Shown here: in pieces, positions 1 through 6,229 of the stretch
Layout: the number at the start of each line of letters is the position of its first letter
How positions within the stretch are numbered: the stretch's first letter is position 1
NCBI GenBank assembly: GCA_021781075.1
Contig: JAJXXN010000170.1
Coordinates: 1 to 12,029, forward strand
From: Acidobacteriota bacterium
Lineage (GTDB): Bacteria > Acidobacteriota > Terriglobia > Terriglobales > Acidobacteriaceae
Direction of reading: 5' to 3'
DNA: 12,029 nt
The notes under the pieces: generated by a model
Told to the model about the DNA's origin: nothing
Databases searched by the model: none
The model's input: the letters and a program-made list of their open reading frames with translations, nothing else
Translations under genes and position numbers: made by a program

Positions 1-591
1 ATCGGCGAGGGCGAGGGCGGCTTCGGCCTGGGCGGCATCGGCCACTCAAACTCCAAGGCCAACGTCCGCATCAACGCGCGGCTCATCAACGTGCAGACGG
101 CTGAAATCCTCGCCGTTGGCGAAGGCTTCGGGCAAAGCTCCCGCTCCTCTACCTCCCTCACCGGAGGCGGCGGCAACTGGAGCGGCTTTGGCGGCGGCAA
201 CGTGGACTTTGGCAGCAGCAACTTCCAGAGCACCATCATCGGCGAAGCCACCAAGAACGCCACCCAGGCCCTCGCCACGGACCTCATCTCCAAGGCCGGC
301 AAGGTCACGCCCAGCGCGGTGCATGTCGAGGGCCTCGTCGCGGCCACCTACAACGGCCAGGTCATCATCAACGTCGGCGGCCATGCCGGCGTCAAAAAAG
401 GCGACCAGTTCCAGGTGCTGCACGTCGGCGACGTCATCAAGGACCCCACCACCGGCGCCGTCATCCGCCGCATGACCACTCCCGAGGGCGTCATCCAGGC
501 CAGTGACGTGGACGACAGCTCAGCCGTTTGCAACGTGCTCAGCGGCTCCGGCTTCCAGACCGGTGACATGGTCAAATCACTCAGCCAATAA
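1..591 (+). CDS. CsgG-family secretion/curli-assembly lipoprotein, 3' part (partial)
   Basis: The gene enters from the left edge in frame 1; 196 residues are visible up to the TAA at 589-591. The visible part begins with a Gly-rich loop, followed by the segment KANVRINARLINVQTAEILA, which fits the CsgG/HfaB pattern of a beta strand with a 'valdvRlvdvtTGeil'-type motif. A second Gly/Ser-rich stretch (about residues 55-75) and an amphipathic helix (STIIGEATKNATQALATDL) come next; that order is usual in the family. The last 85-90 residues look like a small beta-rich C-terminal domain similar to that of flagellar protein FlgT (GGHAGVKKGDQF, then a valine-rich strand). Known members are outer-membrane-associated lipoproteins that form or assist secretion channels for curli-like fibres or holdfast. 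The N-terminus with any lipobox is outside the window, so the lipoprotein label is inferred from the family. No csgA/B/E/F partner is visible. A strong hairpin terminator follows at once. Confidence 0.82.
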   Translation: MGEGEGGFGLGGIGHSNSKANVRINARLINVQTAEILAVGEGFGQSSRSSTSLTGGGGNWSGFGGGNVDFGSSNFQSTIIGEATKNATQALATDLISKAGKVTPSAVHVEGLVAATYNGQVIINVGGHAGVKKGDQFQVLHVGDVIKDPTTGAVIRRMTTPEGVIQASDVDDSSAVCNVLSGSGFQTGDMVKSLSQ

Positions 592-606
592 ATTGAATTG
601 AAGCCA

Positions 607-639
607 AAACCGGCGCGAGCTGTCAGCTTGCGCCGGTTT
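607..639. terminator. Bidirectional hairpin terminator between convergent genes
   Basis: Arms 607-622 (AAACCGGCGCGAGCTG) and 624-639 (CAGCTTGCGCCGGTTT) pair over 16 positions with one G-T wobble; the real loop is probably 3-5 bases. The stem starts with A's and ends with T's, so on either strand the hairpin is followed by a short T-rich run (GTTTGTTGTGT on plus, GGTTTTGG on minus). It lies 15 bases after the stop of the CsgG-family gene and 13 bases beyond the stop of the opposing gene, the position expected for a shared Rho-independent terminator. Confidence 0.85.
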
Positions 640-652
640 GTTGTGTCTGGGT

Positions 653-1276
653 TTATACAACTGGTTTCAGTGCGATATCGTCCGCCACATAAACTTTAAT
701 TTGCGAACCTTTCTTTATCTCAATATTGTGCCCATGCTTGATCAATCCGATAGGTCCAAAAAGCACTGTTAAAACCACTGTACTGGTTACCCCGCTCTCA
801 CCTTCCTTGCCCTTTGAGCCACGCAGTTTGATTTTTGCGTCGCCAACGCGCATATAGTCCACTCGGATATTCAACTCGCCGGCCTTACCCATCATTCCTG
901 ACTTTTTCGCATTGGTTACTTCGCCTATCGCAGGCGCGCCCGCTTTGGCCACCACGATATTGCCGACCTTCAGATCTTCGGCAAGCACTAGGTTTACCGG
1001 GTCTCCCTCGGCAGCCGTCTTTGAACTCAGGTCTTGGTCAAACGTCAACGGCACATCAGTCCCCTCCGCCAGTACGTACGTCTGCGCCGCGGCTGGGGTG
1101 GCTTGTGTCGGTGTAGGCGTACCCGCTACTGGCATGGCAGTTGGAGTTTGAGTAGGAGCCTGATTCTGTGTTGGTGCCGGTGCCTGTGTCGGCGCTTGCG
1201 CATTCAATGCAAGGCTGCAGAAAACCATGCACACAACAAGCAAAATCGGACCTTTAAATGATTTGAACTTGAACAT
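653..1276 (-). CDS. Secreted protein with Pro/Thr/Gln linker and conserved C-terminal beta domain, function unknown
   Basis: The protein has 207 residues from the ATG at 1276. That start has a good ribosome-binding site (GAGGAA, 5-base gap) and gives a clean signal peptide: Lys-rich N-terminus, hydrophobic core about residues 10-24, cleavage near AQA at 26-28. A longer reading from 1348 adds 24 residues ahead of the signal peptide and is unlikely. Residues 29-65 are a low-complexity linker of repeated PTQ/APT units. Residues 66-207 form the folded part: TYVLAEGTDVPLTF, then AEGDPVNLVLAEDLKVGNIV, a Lys/Gly-rich turn, IRVDYMRVGDAKIKLRG, a hydrophobic stretch about 165-182, and IEIKKGSQIKVYVADDI at the end. 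This 'tunable-strand then KKGtev.vyV' plan resembles exported proteins I associate with Acidobacteriota, with no assigned role. No lipobox or catalytic motif is visible. Codon use is less GC-biased than in the neighbours. It appears to be a single-gene unit. Confidence 0.8.
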   Translation of the reverse strand: MFKFKSFKGPILLVVCMVFCSLALNAQAPTQAPAPTQNQAPTQTPTAMPVAGTPTPTQATPAAAQTYVLAEGTDVPLTFDQDLSSKTAAEGDPVNLVLAEDLKVGNIVVAKAGAPAIGEVTNAKKSGMMGKAGELNIRVDYMRVGDAKIKLRGSKGKEGESGVTSTVVLTVLFGPIGLIKHGHNIEIKKGSQIKVYVADDIALKPVV

Positions 1277-1281
1277 ATTGG

Positions 1282-1287
1282 TTCCTC
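1282..1287 (-). promoter_or_regulatory. Ribosome-binding site that fixes the start at 1276
   Basis: GAGGAA on the minus strand, 5 bases before the ATG at 1276-1274. No comparable site precedes the upstream alternative start at 1348, so this decides the start of the secreted-protein gene. Confidence 0.7.
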
Positions 1288-1312
1288 GCAATTCTGAATT
1301 TAAAACAATGAA

Positions 1313-1338
1313 ATAATACCACCCGGTGCAGTTTGCAA
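1313..1338 (-). promoter_or_regulatory. Possible promoter of the secreted-protein gene
   Basis: On the minus strand TATTAT (1318-1313) resembles a -10 box and TTGCAA (1338-1333) a -35 box. The gap is only 14 bases, shorter than the usual 16-18, so this is a weak call. The stretch is AT-rich compared with the surrounding DNA, which favours a promoter somewhere here. It lies 37-62 bases upstream of the start codon. Confidence 0.3.
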
Positions 1339-1456
1339 TGTTCCTCACTGGGCATTTTTACTTCTTGTCCTCAGCGCTGCATTGCCTCAAAAGCCACCCA
1401 ACGATTCTCCGTACCAATAGTTCATCTCAGGTGATAGGGTATTTCTCAAGTACACC

Positions 1457-2419
1457 ATGACCCGCCGCACCCGCAGAACCCTCTTCATCGTCCTGGGCGT
1501 CCTCCTCCTTCTTGGCGTCGCCATCTTCCTGCGCGCCAAGGCCCCGCCTGAGGCCGCCCGCCTGCTCCCCGAGTGCGATGGCATCCTCTATGCCAACCTC
1601 AAGCCTGTCCGCGCCTTCCTCCACTCCAACGGCGGGCCCGTCCCCACCCCCGCGCAGCGCGACCCCGAGTATGCCGACTTCGTCCGCGTCACCGGCATCG
1701 ACTGGGAGCGCGACCTCGACGAGGTCGCCATCGCCCTGCACCGCATGAGCGACCCCAACGGCCCCAACGGCCCCGTCGCCTACTCCATGGTCATGGTCGG
1801 CCAGTTGAAGGGCGACAAGCTCAACTCCTACCTCCTTTCGCAGGGCGCAAAGACCGAACAATACGCCGGCCACACCATTTACTCCCTGCCCAGCGAGGGC
1901 CGCACCGTGCGCGTCGCCCGCCTCGGCTATGACATGGTCGCCATCTCCAACTACCCCACGCCAGAGATGATCCACTCCATCATCGACCGCCACCGCGCCG
2001 CCGCCCTGCCCTTTTCCGGCTCCACGCTCCTCACGCACCACTTCAGCGAGGTCCCACTCCTCTCCATCGCATGGGGCGTCGGGCAAATCGGCCTCCCCTT
2101 TGGCCAAAGCGGAAAAATTCACATCCTCGGCTTGCAACTGCCCATACCCGCCGACACCACCCTCATCGCCAGCGCCCGCTGGGCCGGCTCCCTGCGCCTG
2201 CGTGTCGAGGCTCAAACCCCCGACGAAAACACCGCGCTCAACCAGGCCGCCGAAATCTCCAGCCTGCTCACCCTTGCACGCTCCGTCACCCCGCAGCTCA
2301 CGCAGGAGCAGACCCCGAACGGCGAACTGAACCGCGCGCTGGTCGAGGCGCTCAGCACCGCCGAGGTCACTACACACCGCGACCACGTGGTGGTGACGGC
2401 CAAGGTGGATGTGAAGTAG
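1457..2419 (+). CDS. Single-pass membrane-anchored protein of unknown function
   Basis: The protein has 320 residues and starts at the only in-frame ATG after the stop at 1418-1420. Its ribosome-binding site is weak: AGGTGA at 1429-1434 is over 20 bases away. The N-terminus MTRRTRR is strongly basic and is followed by one hydrophobic helix (about 8-25), so the protein should be anchored with the rest outside the cytoplasm. The motif LLPECDGILYANLKP (36-50) opens the exported domain, and WERDLDEVAIALH, EQYAGHTIYSLPSEGRTVRV and a TPEMIHSIIDRHR helix follow. The last third is mixed alpha/beta and ends in a short strand (HVVVTAKVDV). I see no catalytic motif. The motifs look like an uncharacterised family that I associate with Acidobacteriota; this is from memory of sequence style and not from a search. 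It converges on the mannosidase gene and is not in an operon with it. Confidence 0.85.
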   Translation: MTRRTRRTLFIVLGVLLLLGVAIFLRAKAPPEAARLLPECDGILYANLKPVRAFLHSNGGPVPTPAQRDPEYADFVRVTGIDWERDLDEVAIALHRMSDPNGPNGPVAYSMVMVGQLKGDKLNSYLLSQGAKTEQYAGHTIYSLPSEGRTVRVARLGYDMVAISNYPTPEMIHSIIDRHRAAALPFSGSTLLTHHFSEVPLLSIAWGVGQIGLPFGQSGKIHILGLQLPIPADTTLIASARWAGSLRLRVEAQTPDENTALNQAAEISSLLTLARSVTPQLTQEQTPNGELNRALVEALSTAEVTTHRDHVVVTAKVDVK

Positions 2420-2489
2420 TGATGGTCATGGTAATCATGGCCAGCCTCGCGGCTTAGCCATCGCTGCCAATATCTTTCACATGTCAAAA

Positions 2490-2539
2490 CCAGGGTACGG
2501 GGAGCCAAGTAATGCCAACCATTGCTCCCTGCACCCTGG
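2490..2539. terminator. Long-stem inverted repeat, likely terminator between convergent genes
   Basis: Arms 2490-2505 (CCAGGGTACGGGGAGC) and 2524-2539 (GCTCCCTGCACCCTGG) pair over 16 positions with one mismatch and one G-T wobble, around an 18-base loop. On the minus strand the stem is followed by TTTTGACATG, so it best fits termination of the mannosidase transcript, whose stop is at 2552-2550. On the plus strand only a loose T-rich stretch follows. The large loop is unusual for a classic terminator. Confidence 0.6.
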
Positions 2540-2549
2540 GCTCTGATCT

Positions 2550-5500
2550 CTAATTCTTCTTGTACTCCACCATCACCGTCACAATCTCATACGGATGTAC
2601 CGGCACGTGCACCACATCCGTCCCCTGCTCCTTTGTGCCCGGTTCAATTTTGAGCGCATCCCCCTCCGGCTTCTCCATCAGGTTGGTCAATGTTGCCCGC
2701 GTCGCGCCTGCAGGAAGATGGAAGGTCGCAACCGTCTGCTTGCCTTCAAACTCATACGCACGGAAGATCAACGCATCCGCATCCTCGGCCTTCTTCACCG
2801 CCGTCAGCACCATGTTCTTCTCGTCGATGGACGCAAAACTGTGCTCCGCCGGCAGCGGGCCCGCGTGGGCCGTGGCCGCAACCGCAACCAGCGGATAGTT
2901 GTACTCCCATCCGCGCCGCTCCGTCTCCGCATCCTTCCACGTCCCCGCATGGGGATACAACGCGTAATGGAAATGTTGTTGCCCCATGTCCGCATCCGGG
3001 TCCGGCCACTTCGCCGAGCGCAGCAACGTAATCCGCAGCACATTCCCCGCTGCGTCATAGCCATACTTCGAGTCGTTGATCACGCTGAGGCCGTGGACTT
3101 TTCCATCCGCGCCCTTGCCGCTCAGGTCCGCCCAGCGCAGCGCCGGAACCTCAAACTGCGCCTTCTCCCAACTGTTCGTCCGCGTCGTCGGCCGCTCAAT
3201 CGTCCCATAGGGAATCTCATACGTCGCATGATCACTCTCGACACTCAGCGGAAATGCCGCCTTCAACAACACGTGAGATTCATGCCAGTCAATCTCGTTG
3301 TCGATGTTGATTAAGTCACCCTCGAGCGAAATCGTCTGAACGAATTTTGATTTCTCCGTGTGATACTTCACGCGCACAGCAGGATGGTCGGTCTTCTCGC
3401 CGATCAACTCAACCGAATCCGCCTGATCAAACGTGACCGGCGCAACATCCAGCGTGCCGGGATCAATATTCCACGCGTCGTAATCTTTGGGCGTGTCTTT
3501 GAAGAGCTCAAGCTGGTTGGCGCAATGCGGCGAGACGGTTAATTCCGCCGCGTCCTGGACAAGATAAAGGCTGGTGATGCATCCGCTCGCCTTGTTCACC
3601 TTCAACTGGATGCGCCCGCTCAGCAGCGTCAACTCGCGGCCATCGGAGACAATTTTCAGCGGCGTGGACGGCTCGGGGCCGGCTTCCGGTAGATGAATCA
3701 CTTTGTAGCCCATCGCAGGCACATGGTCAACATGTACCACAGCCTCGGCACCTTGGGCGGGAATCCGCGCCTCACCGGATACCTCCCATCCGAGCGGGTT
3801 GAAGAGCACAACCGGCCTTCCCTTGCCGGACGTGTTGAGGCTTTCACTGATGGCGTCCATGGCCTTCGCGTCCATCTCATTCGTCGACATCCGCACCCAG
3901 TCATAGTCCTTCTGCGCATCCTTGTAAATCACCCCAATCCCGGACCCCGCCGCCAAATCATGGAACTGGTTGAACAACACTTTTTTCCAATCCTCCGTCA
4001 ACTCCGCCGCCGGATACGCCCGTCCGGCCACGACCCACGCGAGCGACGAGAATTTCTCCGCGTTCAAAACCTCCACCTCGCTCTCGCGCATGTTCTTCTT
4101 GTGGTTCGCCTGCGTCGTCATCACCCCGCGGTGGTACTCAAAGTACAACTCGCTCTTCCACGTCGGAATCGCAACCTCGCCCGCCACCGGGGCCGGCGGC
4201 AGATAACCCTTCGCAATCGTCTTGTAATCCCACACCGGGCTCTCCGGCGCAATCTTCTTTTCAATCTCCGTGAACCACGGCTGCGCCAGGCCAAATTCAT
4301 ACTTTGGCAAAACTGCCTTCGGCTCCGCGTTCTTCCAACCAAACCCCTCATCCAAAACTGACCGCGTTGGGCCGCCGCCATGGTCGCCCACGCCGTAAAG
4401 GTCCATCATCTCCAGCATTCCCGGCGCGCGCTCCCGCGCCGTCTTCAAATCCCCTGAGAGCCGCACCGGGTTCAAATCTCCATTCGCATAATCATGCGGA
4501 AAATATGCCAGCACCTTCGACCCATCCGGCGACTCCCACCAGAACAACTTGAACGGAAGTTGGTTCGTGTCGTTCCACGTCATCTTCTGCGTCACAAAAT
4601 AATCCACGCCGCTCTTTTTGTAAATTTGCGGCAACTGCCATGTGTAGCCAAACGAATCCGGGTTCCAGCCAATCCGCACATCCACGCCGTAGTGCTGCTG
4701 GTACCACCGCTTGCCCACCAGCAATTGCCGCACCAGCGACTCGCCATCCGGCATGTTCAGGTCCGGCTCCACCCACATGCCGCCCACAACCTCCCAGCGC
4801 CCCTCCTGGATGCGGCGGTTGATCTCGCGGTTGATGTCCGGGTATTTCTCCGCCATCCACTCGTTGTACGCTGCCGCCGATTGCGTATAGGTGTATTCGG
4901 GATACTCGTACATCAACTGCAGTGCCGTCCCAAATGTCCGCTTCACCACGTCGACCGTCTCCGTCCACGGCCACAGCCACGCAGCGTCAATGTGCGAGTT
5001 GCCGGTCAGGTGGAAGGTCGCCTGAGAGAGCAGCGGCCGCAGCGCCTCCATCTTCTCCCGCGCCTCATTCAGGCTGGCATCAAAGCCCTTCTGGTCACCC
5101 GCTTCCAGCGCCTGCAGGTCAACCGCCTCGATCGCCGCATTCAGAGTCGCCATCTGCCCCGGGTCGTTGTTCGAGAGCGAAGGCACCAGCAACGCCGCCG
5201 ATTGAAACTCTTCGCGCAGCGCCTCCGGGCTTGGCCTCGCCGCCGGAAACTCAATCCGAAAAACGCCGCCGGCAAAGGTCTTCTGGTCCTCGGTGTGCAA
5301 CAGCTTGATGGCGATCACCACCTGGTCGCCGGGCTTCGCCGAGTCAAACAGGATCGTCGGCTCCAGATCATCGCCCATCGCCACGCGCCGTCCGTTGAAA
5401 TAAAGAATCTCCGGAATCTGGCCATTCACCCACGCCCGGAACTGGAACCATATCCGCGCGCCCGTCAGGTCATATCCATTCAGCGTCTTGGGCACGGTGA

Positions 5501-5825
5501 CGTGCAGCCGGAACCAGAGCGCGTCATTCGACAATTTGCCGACGGGCTTCAGCATCGTCGCCGCGGGAACGGCACTCCAACCACTCTCGTCCACAGTCAC
5601 GGCCTCGCCGTGCGCCAGGTCGCCCGTATGCATCTTCCACGCGCCATCCGGCAGCTCGCTCAACGTGGCCAGCCGGTCGATCACGGCCGTCGCGGCCGGG
5701 TCGAGCGCTGTGCCCGGTGCGGCCATGTTGCGCACTGCCTCATTGTTCTGGGCAATGGCGAGTGTGGCAACCAATACAAAAGCGGCGAAGCCAAGGGCTG
5801 TGCGACGAAATGCGCTGATGAACAT
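2550..5825 (-). CDS. Secreted GH38 alpha-mannosidase
   Basis: The enzyme has 1091 residues from the ATG at 5825, chosen because it has a ribosome-binding site (GGGAGA) and gives a classic signal peptide (core 10-22, cleavage after AIA at 23-25). Domains in order: signal peptide; a beta-rich N-terminal accessory region (about 50-230); GH38 catalytic domain from about 270; helical middle domain to about 650; and beta-rich GH38 C-terminal domain to the end. Key residues match the family: His278 and Asp280 in NSHIDAAWLWPW (zinc ligands), WVEPDLNMPDGES at 351-363, Asp390 in GWNPDSFGY (zinc ligand and catalytic nucleophile), DHGGGPT around 481-487, and His622 in QFHDLAAGS (fourth zinc ligand). It should hydrolyse alpha-mannosides with retention of configuration, outside the cytoplasm. 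The exact linkage cannot be read from sequence. Length is near the 1000-1100 usual for large class II enzymes. No sugar transporter or regulator adjoins it, so it appears to be transcribed alone. Confidence 0.95.
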   Translation of the reverse strand: MFISAFRRTALGFAAFVLVATLAIAQNNEAVRNMAAPGTALDPAATAVIDRLATLSELPDGAWKMHTGDLAHGEAVTVDESGWSAVPAATMLKPVGKLSNDALWFRLHVTVPKTLNGYDLTGARIWFQFRAWVNGQIPEILYFNGRRVAMGDDLEPTILFDSAKPGDQVVIAIKLLHTEDQKTFAGGVFRIEFPAARPSPEALREEFQSAALLVPSLSNNDPGQMATLNAAIEAVDLQALEAGDQKGFDASLNEAREKMEALRPLLSQATFHLTGNSHIDAAWLWPWTETVDVVKRTFGTALQLMYEYPEYTYTQSAAAYNEWMAEKYPDINREINRRIQEGRWEVVGGMWVEPDLNMPDGESLVRQLLVGKRWYQQHYGVDVRIGWNPDSFGYTWQLPQIYKKSGVDYFVTQKMTWNDTNQLPFKLFWWESPDGSKVLAYFPHDYANGDLNPVRLSGDLKTARERAPGMLEMMDLYGVGDHGGGPTRSVLDEGFGWKNAEPKAVLPKYEFGLAQPWFTEIEKKIAPESPVWDYKTIAKGYLPPAPVAGEVAIPTWKSELYFEYHRGVMTTQANHKKNMRESEVEVLNAEKFSSLAWVVAGRAYPAAELTEDWKKVLFNQFHDLAAGSGIGVIYKDAQKDYDWVRMSTNEMDAKAMDAISESLNTSGKGRPVVLFNPLGWEVSGEARIPAQGAEAVVHVDHVPAMGYKVIHLPEAGPEPSTPLKIVSDGRELTLLSGRIQLKVNKASGCITSLYLVQDAAELTVSPHCANQLELFKDTPKDYDAWNIDPGTLDVAPVTFDQADSVELIGEKTDHPAVRVKYHTEKSKFVQTISLEGDLINIDNEIDWHESHVLLKAAFPLSVESDHATYEIPYGTIERPTTRTNSWEKAQFEVPALRWADLSGKGADGKVHGLSVINDSKYGYDAAGNVLRITLLRSAKWPDPDADMGQQHFHYALYPHAGTWKDAETERRGWEYNYPLVAVAATAHAGPLPAEHSFASIDEKNMVLTAVKKAEDADALIFRAYEFEGKQTVATFHLPAGATRATLTNLMEKPEGDALKIEPGTKEQGTDVVHVPVHPYEIVTVMVEYKKN

Positions 5826-5833
5826 TGAAAAGT

Positions 5834-5839
5834 TCTCCC
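5834..5839 (-). promoter_or_regulatory. Ribosome-binding site of the mannosidase gene
   Basis: GGGAGA on the minus strand, 8 bases before the ATG at 5825. Together with the signal peptide that begins there, it sets the start; the open frame continues upstream to 6179, but that extra stretch is not protein-like. Confidence 0.75.
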
Positions 5840-5865
5840 GCCTGAATCTTAAGCCATTCAGCGAC

Positions 5866-5885
5866 TGGTTTGAGAATGGTTTGAG
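5866..5885. repeat. 11-base-period direct repeat upstream of the mannosidase gene
   Basis: TGGTTTGAG occurs at 5866-5874 and again at 5877-5885, 11 bases apart, about one DNA helix turn; a looser copy (TTTGAA) follows at 5886-5891. On the minus strand this reads CTCAAACCA twice, 41-60 bases before the mannosidase ATG. The arrangement would suit a regulator binding one face of the helix, but it may also be chance or lie within the transcript leader. Confidence 0.35.
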
Positions 5886-6219
5886 TTTGAAATATGGATT
5901 GAAAGAGTGGAAAGCGCAGGCCGGCACTCCGTCCTTTCTCCAGCGCCATGCAACAACAAAAAATCGTGGTGAATTGAGGTTCAACAAGCGGCGCGTTCTG
6001 CGGCCATTTGAGCTCCATTGCGCCGCCTCGCTCAAAAATGCGACGGAATACCATAATGCGGTAAATTTTAAGGCCGCGTCCCGCCATCCGGCGTGTGCGT
6101 CAAGGCCCTTCAACCGCTCTTTACAACTGCGGCATAAACTGAGGAAGGTGGACAGCGTACGCGCCTGGCATGGGCGCACTTTTTGAGGTCGCGCTGTCCG
6201 GAAAAATCAGCACAAGCAT

Positions 6220-6226
6220 GGAGAAG
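6220..6226 (+). promoter_or_regulatory. Ribosome-binding site that fixes the oxidoreductase start
   Basis: GGAGAAG, with GGAG ending 6 bases before the ATG at 6230. The upstream in-frame ATGs at 6170 and 6218 have no such site (the one at 6218 overlaps it), and the family's first conserved strand begins soon after 6230. Confidence 0.75.
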
Positions 6227-6229
6227 AGC

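Larger units (their letters stand above)
5826..6229. promoter_or_regulatory. Divergent intergenic region between mannosidase and oxidoreductase genes
   Basis: These 404 bases separate two genes read away from each other, so both promoters should lie here. The stretch is lower in GC than its neighbours and has no convincing gene. A CATAAT at 6052-6057 (plus) resembles a -10 box but lacks a good -35 box at 16-18 bases; it sits inside a weak palindrome, TACC...GGTA at 6049-6063. CATAAA near 6133 is another weak -10 candidate. I cannot fix either start site, and see no riboswitch-like structure. Confidence 0.45.

Noticed and set aside
1753..1770. Tandem 9-base repeat CCCCAACGG
   Set aside because: It only encodes the Asn-Gly-Pro turn of the membrane-anchored protein and is too short to be a repeat element.
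1427..2386. 319-residue minus-strand open frame opposite the membrane-anchored protein gene
   Set aside because: Gly/Val/Asp-rich and motif-free; the plus-strand reading has a proper membrane anchor and ordered motifs.
4494..5828. 444-residue plus-strand open frame opposite the mannosidase gene
   Set aside because: Arg/His/Leu-rich product typical of a reversed GC-rich gene, lying opposite the zinc-binding catalytic region.
6049..6063. Weak palindrome TACC...GGTA as an operator
   Set aside because: Only four bases pair at the ends and the centre does not; not enough to call a binding site on its own.
5488..6186. 232-residue plus-strand open frame reaching into the divergent intergenic region
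   Set aside because: Its first half is opposite the mannosidase signal region and its second half has no protein-like pattern; no ribosome-binding site.
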